Below, in pieces: positions 16,626 through 22,684 of a stretch of 34,612 bases of DNA. The stretch spans positions 1 through 34,612 of the forward strand of contig JAUNPN010000018.1 of NCBI GenBank assembly GCA_030536655.1, in the 5' to 3' direction. A model generated the notes under the pieces. The model saw only the letters and a list, made by a program, of their open reading frames with translations, was not told the DNA's origin and ran no database searches. Made by a program: the position numbers and the translations under genes. Every line of letters begins with the position of its first letter. Position 1 is the first letter of the stretch. Source of the DNA: a bacterium. Lineage in GTDB: Bacteria > Bacillota > Clostridia > UBA1381.

Positions 16626-17933
16626 ATGAAGTCGATAAATATTATGGCTGCTGTATCGTTGGTACTGTGTATGCAGACGACTTTTGCAGAAAATAGTATC
16701 AGCGTTAAATTGAATGGGTCAGAAATGATATTTGAAACAGCGCCGTTTATTGAAGACGGAACCACGCTTGTTCCTATGCGTGCAGTATTTGAAGAACTGG
16801 GTGCTGAAGTTACGTGGAATGACGAAACGAGAAGTATTGTTTCGCAAAAAGATGGAATTACAGTTAATATGACAATAGATTCATATGATATGGAGGTTGA
16901 CGGCAGAACAGTAACACTCAGCAAGTGTCCAAATATTTATAATGACCGCACGTTTGTTCCGCTGCGCGCAGTTGCCGAAGCATTTGGGGCAAATGTAGAA
17001 TGGGACAGAGATACCGGAACCATAACAATAGAAACAGCTGAAACAAACAATACATCTGTTCCGGAGGAAACGGTCGCTCCGAACGAAACTGCTGTTCCGG
17101 AGCCGACCGAGGCACCTACACCCAGACCTACAATCAAGCCAATGAAAGCAGAATTATCCGCAAAACCGATTCAACATGGCGGATGTCCTATACTCTATGT
17201 GACGGATACGAATATCCGCTTGAGGTATGAATTTGAGAAAGAAGTAGCCGGCGAGATACAGGAGTGCGGAGTTCGTATATGTGACAAAATGGACAGCAAG
17301 GTAAAATGGACAAAGGTTGCCGCATATGAAGAGGATATGATATATGAGCAGGTTGAGCCGGAGCAAACTATTTCGGAAAGCCTGGAGATTGCGGGTATGG
17401 ATATTATATTGTCTGATTACGGAATGTTCTTGAAGCCTGATACCACTTACAGAATGCAGAATTATGTCGTAATTGACGGAGTTGAATACAGGGGCGGTGA
17501 GTATGAGCATAGAACCTTGGCAACAAAAACAGCAGAAGAAATACTTGTAAAAGAAGCTGAAACCAGAGACATTACGTCTGATAACGCAAAGCTGTATGCC
17601 GTAACTCCCGATACAAAGTATCACTATCCGGTAGGACTGTATTTCGGAGAATCTGAGGATGATATGGTGAAGTATGAGGATTTTTTTAATGATATACTTG
17701 TAGAATCGGATTCTGAGCCTAAGTATAAACAGGTCTATTCTTATGGAGCGTACTTTTATAAATTCGATGAACTCAAGAGAAAAAATTTATTTTATAATAT
17801 AGATTTAAAAGAGCATTTCGGCATAACGCTGAAGCCGGATACAACCTACTACTGGAAGTTCTATATAGAGTGGGCAGGAGAAGAGAAATCAAGTGAACTG
17901 ATGTCATTTACTACCAAAAGTAAGAATGATTAA
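16626..17933 (+). CDS. Secreted protein with copper-amine-oxidase-like N-terminal (stalk) domain
   Basis: 435 residues. A short signal peptide (MKSINIMAAVSLVLCM...FA) leads into two stalk-domain hairpins, 'LVPMRAVFEELGAEVTWND' (~48-66) and 'FVPLRAVAEAFGANVEWDR' (~107-125). This is the Cu_amine_oxidN1 module found on many Clostridia cell-surface proteins and without oxidase activity by itself. A Thr/Pro/Glu linker (~140-170) connects to a C-terminal ~260-residue region with repeated 'L.PDTTYR.QNYV' and 'LKPDTTYYWKFYIEW' motifs resembling fibronectin-like beta-sandwich edges. Function is unknown, probably binding at the envelope. It follows rnz by 53 nt, with GAAGGA upstream of ATG 16626. Confidence 0.75.
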   Translation: MKSINIMAAVSLVLCMQTTFAENSISVKLNGSEMIFETAPFIEDGTTLVPMRAVFEELGAEVTWNDETRSIVSQKDGITVNMTIDSYDMEVDGRTVTLSKCPNIYNDRTFVPLRAVAEAFGANVEWDRDTGTITIETAETNNTSVPEETVAPNETAVPEPTEAPTPRPTIKPMKAELSAKPIQHGGCPILYVTDTNIRLRYEFEKEVAGEIQECGVRICDKMDSKVKWTKVAAYEEDMIYEQVEPEQTISESLEIAGMDIILSDYGMFLKPDTTYRMQNYVVIDGVEYRGGEYEHRTLATKTAEEILVKEAETRDITSDNAKLYAVTPDTKYHYPVGLYFGESEDDMVKYEDFFNDILVESDSEPKYKQVYSYGAYFYKFDELKRKNLFYNIDLKEHFGITLKPDTTYYWKFYIEWAGEEKSSELMSFTTKSKND

Positions 17934-17943
17934 ATAACATGAG

Positions 17944-17980
17944 GGCTGATTTTGCGGGGTGCAAAATCAGCCTTAAATAT
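17944..17980. terminator. Hairpin between convergent stalk-protein gene and rsmA
   Basis: GGCTGATTTTGC (17944-17955) and GCAAAATCAGCC (17961-17972) form a perfect 12-bp stem with a 5-nt loop. The T-tract is interrupted on both strands (TTAAATATT on plus). It is placed to serve both genes. Confidence 0.7.
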
Positions 17981-17988
17981 TATATCCA

Positions 17989-18843
17989 TTAAACCGATGA
18001 AAACAGCATATCCGCAAGCAAGGCAAATTCTTCTATAGAAAGAGTTTCGCCTCTGCGGCCCGGCTGTATTCCGGCTGATTCCATAAGCTCCGTAAGCTGC
18101 GGCTTCGGAATAGAGAAAGCCGAGGAAAGACAGTTTAAAAGCGTTTTTCTCCGCTGAGAAAAGGCGGCTTTTACTGTTTTGAAAAACGTTTTTTCATCCT
18201 TGACGTTTACGGACGGTTTATCGAGTACCTTCAATTTAAGCACTGCGCTGTCAACCTTAGGCGGCGGGACGAATAATCCTGCCGGAACAGAGGTTACTAT
18301 TTCCGGTTCGGTGTAATATCGGCACAGCAGTGTAACAGCGCCGTAGTCCTTTGTGCCGGGTTCGGCATTAAGACGCTCGGCAACCTCCTTCTGTATCATG
18401 ATAACGATATTTTTTACCGGCAGCTTTTCCTCAAGGAGCATTGTAATAATCGGCGTTGTGATATAATAGGGAAGATTGGCGGCAACGCTTATGCGCTCGT
18501 TTCCGAACTCATCGGAAATAAGCTGCCTGAGGTTTGTTTTCATAACATCGGCGTTTATTATTTTAACATTTTCGCACTCTGAAAGCGTATATTCAAGCAC
18601 GTCGTTCAAGCGTTCGTCAATTTCTATCGATACAACCTTTTTTGCATGAGCCGAAAGCTCCTTCGTAAGCACACCGAAGCCGGGGCCTATTTCAAGCACT
18701 CCCCCGTTATCGATTTCTGCGGCTTCCGCAATTTCTTCAAGGACAGCTTTAGATGTAAGAAAATTTTGTCCCAAGCCTTTTTTGAAGGTAAACCCGAAAT
18801 CAGAGGCTATCTGACGTATTGTTTTTGGGGATGTTAAATCCAT
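17989..18843 (-). CDS. rsmA: 16S rRNA (adenine1518-N6/adenine1519-N6)-dimethyltransferase
   Basis: 284 residues. RsmA/KsgA dimethylates two adjacent adenines in helix 45 of 16S rRNA late in 30S assembly. Seen here: 'FKKGLGQNFL' (20-29), SAM motif I 'EIGPGFGVLT' (51-60), acidic motif II 'IEID' (73-76), catalytic motif IV 'NLPYY' (123-127) with 'ITTPII', then 'VPPPKVDSAV' and the C-terminal 'FSQRRKTLLNCL' region. All are diagnostic. AAGGAGA precedes ATG 18843. It stands alone here with its own promoter (18874-18902). Loss of this enzyme usually gives kasugamycin resistance. Confidence 0.95.
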   Translation of the reverse strand: MDLTSPKTIRQIASDFGFTFKKGLGQNFLTSKAVLEEIAEAAEIDNGGVLEIGPGFGVLTKELSAHAKKVVSIEIDERLNDVLEYTLSECENVKIINADVMKTNLRQLISDEFGNERISVAANLPYYITTPIITMLLEEKLPVKNIVIMIQKEVAERLNAEPGTKDYGAVTLLCRYYTEPEIVTSVPAGLFVPPPKVDSAVLKLKVLDKPSVNVKDEKTFFKTVKAAFSQRRKTLLNCLSSAFSIPKPQLTELMESAGIQPGRRGETLSIEEFALLADMLFSSV

Positions 18844-18873
18844 TTCATTCTCCTTAATCAGTTTGATATAAAT

Positions 18874-18902
18874 ATAATATCATAAATTGTGTTTTTTTTC
18901 AA
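18874..18902 (-). promoter_or_regulatory. Promoter of rsmA
   Basis: Minus strand TTGAAA (18902-18897), 17-bp spacer ending TGA, TATTAT (18879-18874). It is back-to-back with the type I toxin promoter, with only 7 bp between the two -35 elements. Confidence 0.65.
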
Positions 18903-18909
18903 GTATATA

Positions 18910-18938
18910 TTGACAAAGACGGCGGAAAATGATAAAAT
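18910..18938 (+). promoter_or_regulatory. Promoter of the type I toxin mRNA
   Basis: TTGACA (18910-18915), 17-bp spacer, TAAAAT (18933-18938). Near the predicted 5' end, GTTGA-GAAA-TCAAC forms a short hairpin with a GNRA tetraloop, a common way to stabilise such mRNAs. Confidence 0.75.
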
Positions 18939-18961
18939 ATTATTGTTGAGAAATCAACTGC

Positions 18962-18991
18962 ACTATAGAGAACGGCAGGGCGGTTGTTCCG
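18962..18991 (+). repeat. Left arm of inverted leader repeat of the toxin-antitoxin locus
   Basis: Blocks ACTATAG, AGAACGGCA and GTTCCG occur here in the toxin leader. They recur in the same order on the minus strand at 19205-19174, at the start of the antisense RNA. The intervening GGGCGGTT (18978-18985) is the exact complement of AACCGCCC just after the toxin stop (19102-19109). Confidence 0.8.
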
Positions 18992-19016
18992 ACACTCTCG
19001 AAAGGGGGTGCTGTGC

Positions 19017-19103
19017 ATGAGCATTATGGATATTATTGGCGTACTGTCAGTAACGGCATTCGTGCTTGCACTGATAGAACTAATGAAAAACATAAAAAAA
19101 TAA
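19017..19103 (+). CDS. Type I toxin-like small hydrophobic peptide (28 aa, putative holin-like toxin)
   Basis: A 28-codon ORF, too short for usual gene calling. ATG 19017 follows a strong GAAAGGGGGTG ribosome binding site, as in TxpA/Fst-type and 'putative holin-like toxin' genes. The peptide starts MSIMDIIG, has one hydrophobic helix (about residues 5-22, rich in Val, Leu, Ala and Ile) and ends in a charged KNIKK tail, so it should insert in the membrane. A near-perfect promoter lies 80 bp upstream, a structured leader precedes it, and an antisense RNA gene converges from the 3' side. These together make a type I toxin-antitoxin reading strong, though toxicity is inferred. Its location between rsmA and a hypothetical gene offers no link to a prophage. 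Confidence 0.82.
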   Translation: MSIMDIIGVLSVTAFVLALIELMKNIKK

Positions 19104-19202
19104 CCGCCCACTGTACCAGAGTGGACGGTTAGGGTAGAAACAAATGTAATTTCTTTCTACAAAACCAAACCTGCGGAACAGCTGAATGCCGTTCTTTACT
19201 AT
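19090..19202 (-). ncRNA. Predicted antisense antitoxin RNA of the type I locus
   Basis: A leftward RNA of roughly 110 nt. Its promoter (TTGACA-17-TATAAT, 19237-19209) is a perfect consensus. Its end is a perfect minus-strand terminator: AACCGTCCACT (19130-19120), 7-nt loop, AGTGGGCGGTT (19112-19102), then ATTTTTTT, whose T-run is the reverse of the AAA-rich last codons of the toxin. The RNA overlaps the toxin's last three codons and its 3' UTR, the geometry of RatA/TxpA and of pAD1 par. A second hairpin, GTAGAAA/TTTCTAC, lies at 19134-19160. The exact ends are estimates. Confidence 0.8.
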
Positions 19203-19205
19203 AGT
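19174..19205 (-). repeat. Right arm of inverted leader repeat (start of antitoxin RNA)
   Basis: On the minus strand it reads ACTATAG, TAA, AGAACGGCA, 7 nt, GTTCCG, matching the toxin leader at 18962-18991. The plus-strand copy could pair with the toxin mRNA's own 5' leader. Confidence 0.8.
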
Positions 19206-19208
19206 ACA

Positions 19209-19237
19209 ATTATATCACAGGATTGTTGATTTGTCAA
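19209..19237 (-). promoter_or_regulatory. Perfect consensus promoter of the antitoxin RNA
   Basis: Minus strand TTGACA (19237-19232), 17-bp spacer ending TGA, TATAAT (19214-19209). All twelve consensus bases are present, stronger than the toxin promoter, as expected for an unstable RNA antitoxin made in excess. Confidence 0.88.
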
Positions 19238-19337
19238 GGCTCAAATCTAAACAAAAGTAAAATTAACAATTCTCAAACCGGGGACGGCACCCATAACAAA
19301 AAAACGGCATAAAAAATCACAGGAGGGGAGGACACCC

Positions 19338-19781
19338 ATGATAAAAAACATTACTGTGACTGATGAAAACGGAAAAATTTTATACAGCACCTATCCAAAG
19401 CGTGCTAAAGGACTTGTAAAAAAGGGACGGGCAAAATGGATAGGCGATACTGCCATATCCATGCTTGGACCGTCGGTAAAAGAAAAGGAGACCAAGGAAA
19501 TGGCAAATATATATGAAATTCTCGATAATCAGTTATCAAAGCTTCAGGAGCAGCTTCGCGACGCGGAGGAGCAGGAAGCAACAGCGGTAAGAATTCAGAT
19601 TTTAAAAACACTTGAGGAATTTAAGGTACAGGAACAGCGTACAGAAACAGCAAAGCTTATAGGCGCGCAGCTTGATGCAATGCAGGCGGCGCTGAACGCG
19701 GAGGAGGTTACATCGGAGAATACCTCCGCGCGTGAGGCAACACGTCAGAAGATGCTGGAGCTTATGGAGAAAATGCTGTGA
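19338..19781 (+). CDS. Small protein with RRXRR/IscB-like N-terminal motif and a coiled-coil tail
   Basis: 147 residues. The first ~45 read 'ITVTDENGKILYSTYPKRAK', then 'GLVKKGRAKW'. This resembles the N-terminal RRXRR/PLMP-type motif of IscB and related HNH proteins ('D..G.PL.P..P.RAR.LL..GRA'). No HNH or RuvC residues follow. Instead residues ~55-147 are strongly helical, Glu/Gln/Lys-rich and likely coiled coil, ending in 'KMLELMEKML'. I recall such stand-alone proteins in Clostridia without assigned function. GGAGGGGAGG precedes ATG 19338. A near-copy of this start region lies 44 bp upstream (19281-19304). The motif may bind nucleic acid, but that is inference. Confidence 0.65.
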   Translation: MIKNITVTDENGKILYSTYPKRAKGLVKKGRAKWIGDTAISMLGPSVKEKETKEMANIYEILDNQLSKLQEQLRDAEEQEATAVRIQILKTLEEFKVQEQRTETAKLIGAQLDAMQAALNAEEVTSENTSAREATRQKMLELMEKML

Positions 19782-19830
19782 TTTACAGCAGTAAAAGGCG
19801 TGAATTGCTTTTTATAGGTATATTGAAAAA

Positions 19831-19864
19831 CACCTCTGACCTTTTTGGTCAGGGGTGTTTTTTT
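19831..19864 (+). terminator. Strong intrinsic terminator
   Basis: CACCTCTGACC (19831-19841), TTTTT loop, GGTCAGGGGTG (19847-19857) with one T-G wobble, then T7. Upstream A5 may make it bidirectional. Confidence 0.92.
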
Positions 19865-19883
19865 ACACAAATATTTGATTTTT

Positions 19884-19916
19884 TGAAACCGTTTCGGCAG
19901 TTTATGTGTATATAAT
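19884..19916 (+). promoter_or_regulatory. Promoter region of the sigma/anti-sigma operon, possible ECF-type autoregulation
   Basis: TGAAAC (19884-19889), 17 bp, TGTA (19907-19910) resembles Bacillus ECF promoters (TGAAAC N16-17 CGTA) with one mismatch. TATAAT (19911-19916) is also present, but no well-spaced TTGACA-like -35 fits it. This suits self-activation by the sigma factor encoded next, but it is inferred. Confidence 0.45.
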
Positions 19917-20006
19917 AATGTACAGGTTAAAATAACGTTGTTTTACGATACAATCTTGCGGTTCGGGTACAAGCCGTACCCGGACGGACATATGGAGGAA
20001 AAAGCA

Positions 20007-20558
20007 TTGACAGAAGAAGAGAAGTTTTTAATCAGCCTGAAACGCAGACGGCGCGGAAGTCTTGAACGGGCTATTGATTTATACACGCCTTATGTAACAG
20101 TGGTGGTATATAATGTAATCGGCGCGGTGATGTCTAAAGAAGATGTTGAGGAGGTTGTGTCCGATGTATTTATCTCGCTTTGGAAAAATGCAGGAAACCT
20201 TGACATACAGAAGGGTTGTATACGTACATATCTTGGGGCGGCGGCGCGTAACTGCGCAAAAAACAAGCTCAGGCAGGTACGCGCTTATGAGGAGCTGGAC
20301 GAAAACATTGTTTCCGACGGTGCGGAGCCGTATGAGAGCATAGAGGCAAAGGAGCAGAGAAGGCTGCTTTTGGAGCTGATAAATGAGCTTGGAGAGCCGG
20401 ACAGCGAGATATTTCTGAGATACTATTACTATGACGAGCGTATCTCAAGAATATCTGCGGCAATGGGAATCGGAAGCTCGACAATAAAAACAAAGCTGTC
20501 CCGCGGACGCAAGAAAATAAAAGAAATGTTGATAAAGAGGAGGTACTGCAATGAGTAA
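20007..20558 (+). CDS. ECF-like sigma-70 family RNA polymerase sigma factor
   Basis: About 183 residues from TTG 20007. I prefer this start because GGAGG (19994-19998) sits 8 nt upstream and homologues typically begin 'MTEEE...L..LKRR...AL..AI..Y..YV'. A frame extension to TTG 19938 lacks a ribosome binding site. Region 2: 'AIDLYTPYVTVVVYNVIG' then 'DVEEVVSDVFISLWKNAGNLD' and 'YLGAAARNCAKNKLRQ', contacting the -10 element and core RNAP. Region 4: 'ELGEPDSEIFLRYYYYDERI' and the helix-turn-helix 'RISAAMGIGSSTIKTKLSRGRKKIKE'. It overlaps the DUF4179 gene by 8 nt, the usual sigma/anti-sigma arrangement in Clostridia. The signal sensed is unknown. Confidence 0.88.
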   Translation: MTEEEKFLISLKRRRRGSLERAIDLYTPYVTVVVYNVIGAVMSKEDVEEVVSDVFISLWKNAGNLDIQKGCIRTYLGAAARNCAKNKLRQVRAYEELDENIVSDGAEPYESIEAKEQRRLLLELINELGEPDSEIFLRYYYYDERISRISAAMGIGSSTIKTKLSRGRKKIKEMLIKRRYCNE

Positions 20559-22035
20559 AAGACTTGATATGCTTAACCGCGACATAGGATTTTCGGACGT
20601 GGATATTACTGTTAATTCAGAGAACGTAAAGCGCATGGTCAATGAACGGCTGAATGCAGAACCCTCGGAAAGGAAGCTTTATATGAAGCATAAGATTTTT
20701 AAAGCAATGGCGGCAGCGGCTGCAATCACAGGATTGGTTGCAACGTCGGCGTTTGCCGTATCGCCTGCCGGACAGGAAACAATTAACAGCGTTATAGCGT
20801 ATTTCACAAGTGACAAGGCGGCTGAAATGACAAGCATGGAGGAATTGGAAAAGTACAATGAGGAAATCGGGAAAAGCGTGACCAAGAACGGATATACTCT
20901 TACGCTTGATAATGTGGCGGCTGATGATAACTTTATTCATGTATTTTATACCATCAAATCAGACAGCGTACCGTTTTACGAGGGAGAAAGCGTTGAAGCT
21001 GCAATATACAGCGGTTCTGTAAATGCACAGATGAACGTTGAATGCGTGATAAACGGCTCCGTTGCCGGTTTGAGCAATCACAACAGCTACGATGGGTATT
21101 TTGCGGATAACTATACCTATAAGGTGGCTGCAAAATACAATTTTGTCACCCAAAATGTTCCCGATATTTTTAAGGTGGAGCTTTTTGCGGATATGACAAA
21201 CCAAGGATACGATTCGGTTTTTGACAAGCTTTTCAAGGATGAGTATGACATGATTACTGATGAGGATAAAGAAAATATATGGTATGTATCAGCCGAAGCG
21301 GATAAATCAAAGGTTAAGGTGGAAACGGTCACGAAGGAGATTAATCAAAAGCTCCCGTGGTCCGGAGTCAATATAGAAAAGATTGTATTTTCGCCGTTTG
21401 GCAATCAAATTGTGGTAACAGCGGAAGCGGGTGGAGAAGATTTTACGCGCGCGGACTGGTTTGCCTTGTATGATGAAAACGGAACCGCGCTGGATGTGCT
21501 GAATACGGATTTGAGAGGCAGTACGGACGGAGCTTCAATAAATGCTCTGGAGTTTCTGAAGGCGGATAAGAATACAAAACAGCTGACATTTGTTCCTATA
21601 AATTTGAAGGAGCATGGAGATTCGAAGGTGACAGAACGGAAGATAGGAGCCTATCCGCTTGTTTATCAGGTAAATGATTACGGAAAGGTGGTCGTTACGG
21701 ATATTCGTATTTCAGACGGAGAAATAGACATTGATTATTACAAGGACGGATTTGTAATGTATGATCCGGGCTTCTGCCTTACGGACGACTATGGAAATAA
21801 TGCCGAGCCGGGAGGAAAGCTTGGCTGCACGCTCTACACTGACACGCATTATGAAACGAATTCCTATACGGCAAGATATGTATATGAAGAATACATGGAT
21901 GACGGACGCCGTATACCGTTTGACGAGGGACCGAGCGCGGAGGAGCTGAAGCGGAGCTTTACAACCTTAGGCTGTGTTGAGCAAATGTATTTTGATTTGG
22001 ACTTCGGCAGGGCTGTTACTGTGGAGTTGAAATAA
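20551..22035 (+). CDS. DUF4179-type membrane protein, probable anti-sigma factor
   Basis: 494 residues. The N-terminal ~48 residues are cytoplasmic and would hold the sigma-binding segment ('ENVKRMVNERLNAEP'). One membrane helix lies at ~50-69 ('AMAAAAAITGLVATSAFAV'). The remainder is an extracellular region beginning 'SPAGQETINSVIAYF', the DUF4179 pattern, followed by beta-rich domains. Such proteins pair with ECF-like sigma factors in Clostridia and are taken to hold them at the membrane until an envelope signal arrives. The 8-nt overlap with the sigma gene supports this. The ribosome binding site AGAGGAGG lies within the sigma gene's last codons. Confidence 0.8.
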   Translation: MSKRLDMLNRDIGFSDVDITVNSENVKRMVNERLNAEPSERKLYMKHKIFKAMAAAAAITGLVATSAFAVSPAGQETINSVIAYFTSDKAAEMTSMEELEKYNEEIGKSVTKNGYTLTLDNVAADDNFIHVFYTIKSDSVPFYEGESVEAAIYSGSVNAQMNVECVINGSVAGLSNHNSYDGYFADNYTYKVAAKYNFVTQNVPDIFKVELFADMTNQGYDSVFDKLFKDEYDMITDEDKENIWYVSAEADKSKVKVETVTKEINQKLPWSGVNIEKIVFSPFGNQIVVTAEAGGEDFTRADWFALYDENGTALDVLNTDLRGSTDGASINALEFLKADKNTKQLTFVPINLKEHGDSKVTERKIGAYPLVYQVNDYGKVVVTDIRISDGEIDIDYYKDGFVMYDPGFCLTDDYGNNAEPGGKLGCTLYTDTHYETNSYTARYVYEEYMDDGRRIPFDEGPSAEELKRSFTTLGCVEQMYFDLDFGRAVTVELK

Positions 22036-22050
22036 AGCGCGGGTAATAAA

Positions 22051-22369
22051 GTTTGGAAAAAGATAAGCGTCGCATCTTGCCGCCTTTCGGGGCTTGAAGT
22101 ACATTGAGTACGACTGCGCCCCTCAAAGCGGCAATCTGCTTGCTTCTCTTTTCCCAAACGGATTGATGAAAGGAGTTCGGAAGTTTGGAAAAAGATAAGC
22201 ACCGCATCTTGCCGCCTTTCGGGGCTTGAAGTACATTGAGTACGACTGCGCCCCTCAAAGCGGCAATCTGCTTGCTTCTCTTTTCCCAAACGGATTGATG
22301 AAAGGAGTTCGGAAGTTTGGAAAAAGATAAGCACCGCTTCTCTTTTTCCAAACGGATTGGTGAAAGCAT
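22051..22369. repeat. 132-bp tandem repeat with nested hairpin, 2 full copies and 1 core-less copy
   Basis: Units start at GTTTGG 22051, 22183 and 22315. Units 1 and 2 differ by two bases. Unit 3 lacks an internal 70-bp core and has diverged past 22358. The core is nested and self-complementary: TTGCCGC, GGGGC and GTAC pair with GTAC, GCCCC and GCGGCAA. The outer arms GTTTGGAAAAAGA and TCTCTTTTCCCAAAC also pair, so each full unit can fold into one ~110-bp hairpin. Each full unit ends in GATTGATGAAAGGAGTTCGG. Reading frames on the minus strand through this region are by-products of the repeat. No transposase is present, so it looks like a palindromic non-autonomous element that has been tandemly amplified. 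Confidence 0.9.
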
Positions 22370-22415
22370 TTCAGGTAATAAAGTGTGTTAAAAGGCGCTT
22401 AATTTATTGAAACGG

Positions 22416-22444
22416 TTGACATTCAAAAGCGGCAATGGTATAAT
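22416..22444 (+). promoter_or_regulatory. Perfect consensus promoter reading into MITE copy 1 and the GH gene
   Basis: TTGACA (22416-22421), 17-bp spacer ending TGG, TATAAT (22439-22444). The transcript would start near 22451 and carry MITE copy 1 in its leader before the glycosidase start. Confidence 0.85.
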
Positions 22445-22465
22445 TAATTAAAGAATCAAGGAATC

Positions 22466-22641
22466 AAGGAATCGCTGATTATATATAGTACGCAGTGAAC
22501 ACAGTCAGATTTTTCGTCAGATTATATAAAAAGCTCGAAGGCATACTCGCGTATGTCGAGAGATTTTTGTATGATATGACGGAAAATATGCAAGTTCAAT
22601 GCGTGCTAAGCCGTTAGGCGTTAATTAATCAGTGGTTCCTT
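22466..22641 (-). mobile_element. MITE-like element, copy 1 (inverted relative to copies 2 and 3)
   Basis: A ~176-bp sequence whose reverse complement is nearly identical to 25369-25538 apart from a 6-bp insertion (TTTCCG) and a few substitutions. Ends are imperfect inverted repeats of the AAGGAACCACTGATTA type. An internal CTCGACATAC-GCGA-GTATG...TCGAG hairpin is kept in both copies. No coding sequence is present, so it is non-autonomous. The right end has a second TTCCTTAA (22652-22658), and the left end has repeated GGAATCAA, suggesting layered or imprecise insertion. It lies in the leader of the downstream glycosidase. Confidence 0.88.
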
Positions 22642-22684
22642 AATCGATGGTTCCTTAAGCCGAATGGCAGAATGGAGATTTGAT

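Noticed and set aside
15628-16626. 332-codon minus-strand frame opposite rnz
   Set aside because: It lies antisense to an intact RNase Z gene, is rich in Arg and Cys like typical shadow frames, and shows no domain.
22051-22353. CRISPR array
   Set aside because: Units are whole tandem copies of 132 bp with no variable spacers, and no cas genes are present.
21864-22369. Minus-strand reading frames of 117-156 codons with internal amino-acid repeats
   Set aside because: They are produced by the 132-bp tandem hairpin repeat; the repeated peptide pattern follows the DNA repeat, with no ribosome binding site and no family resemblance.
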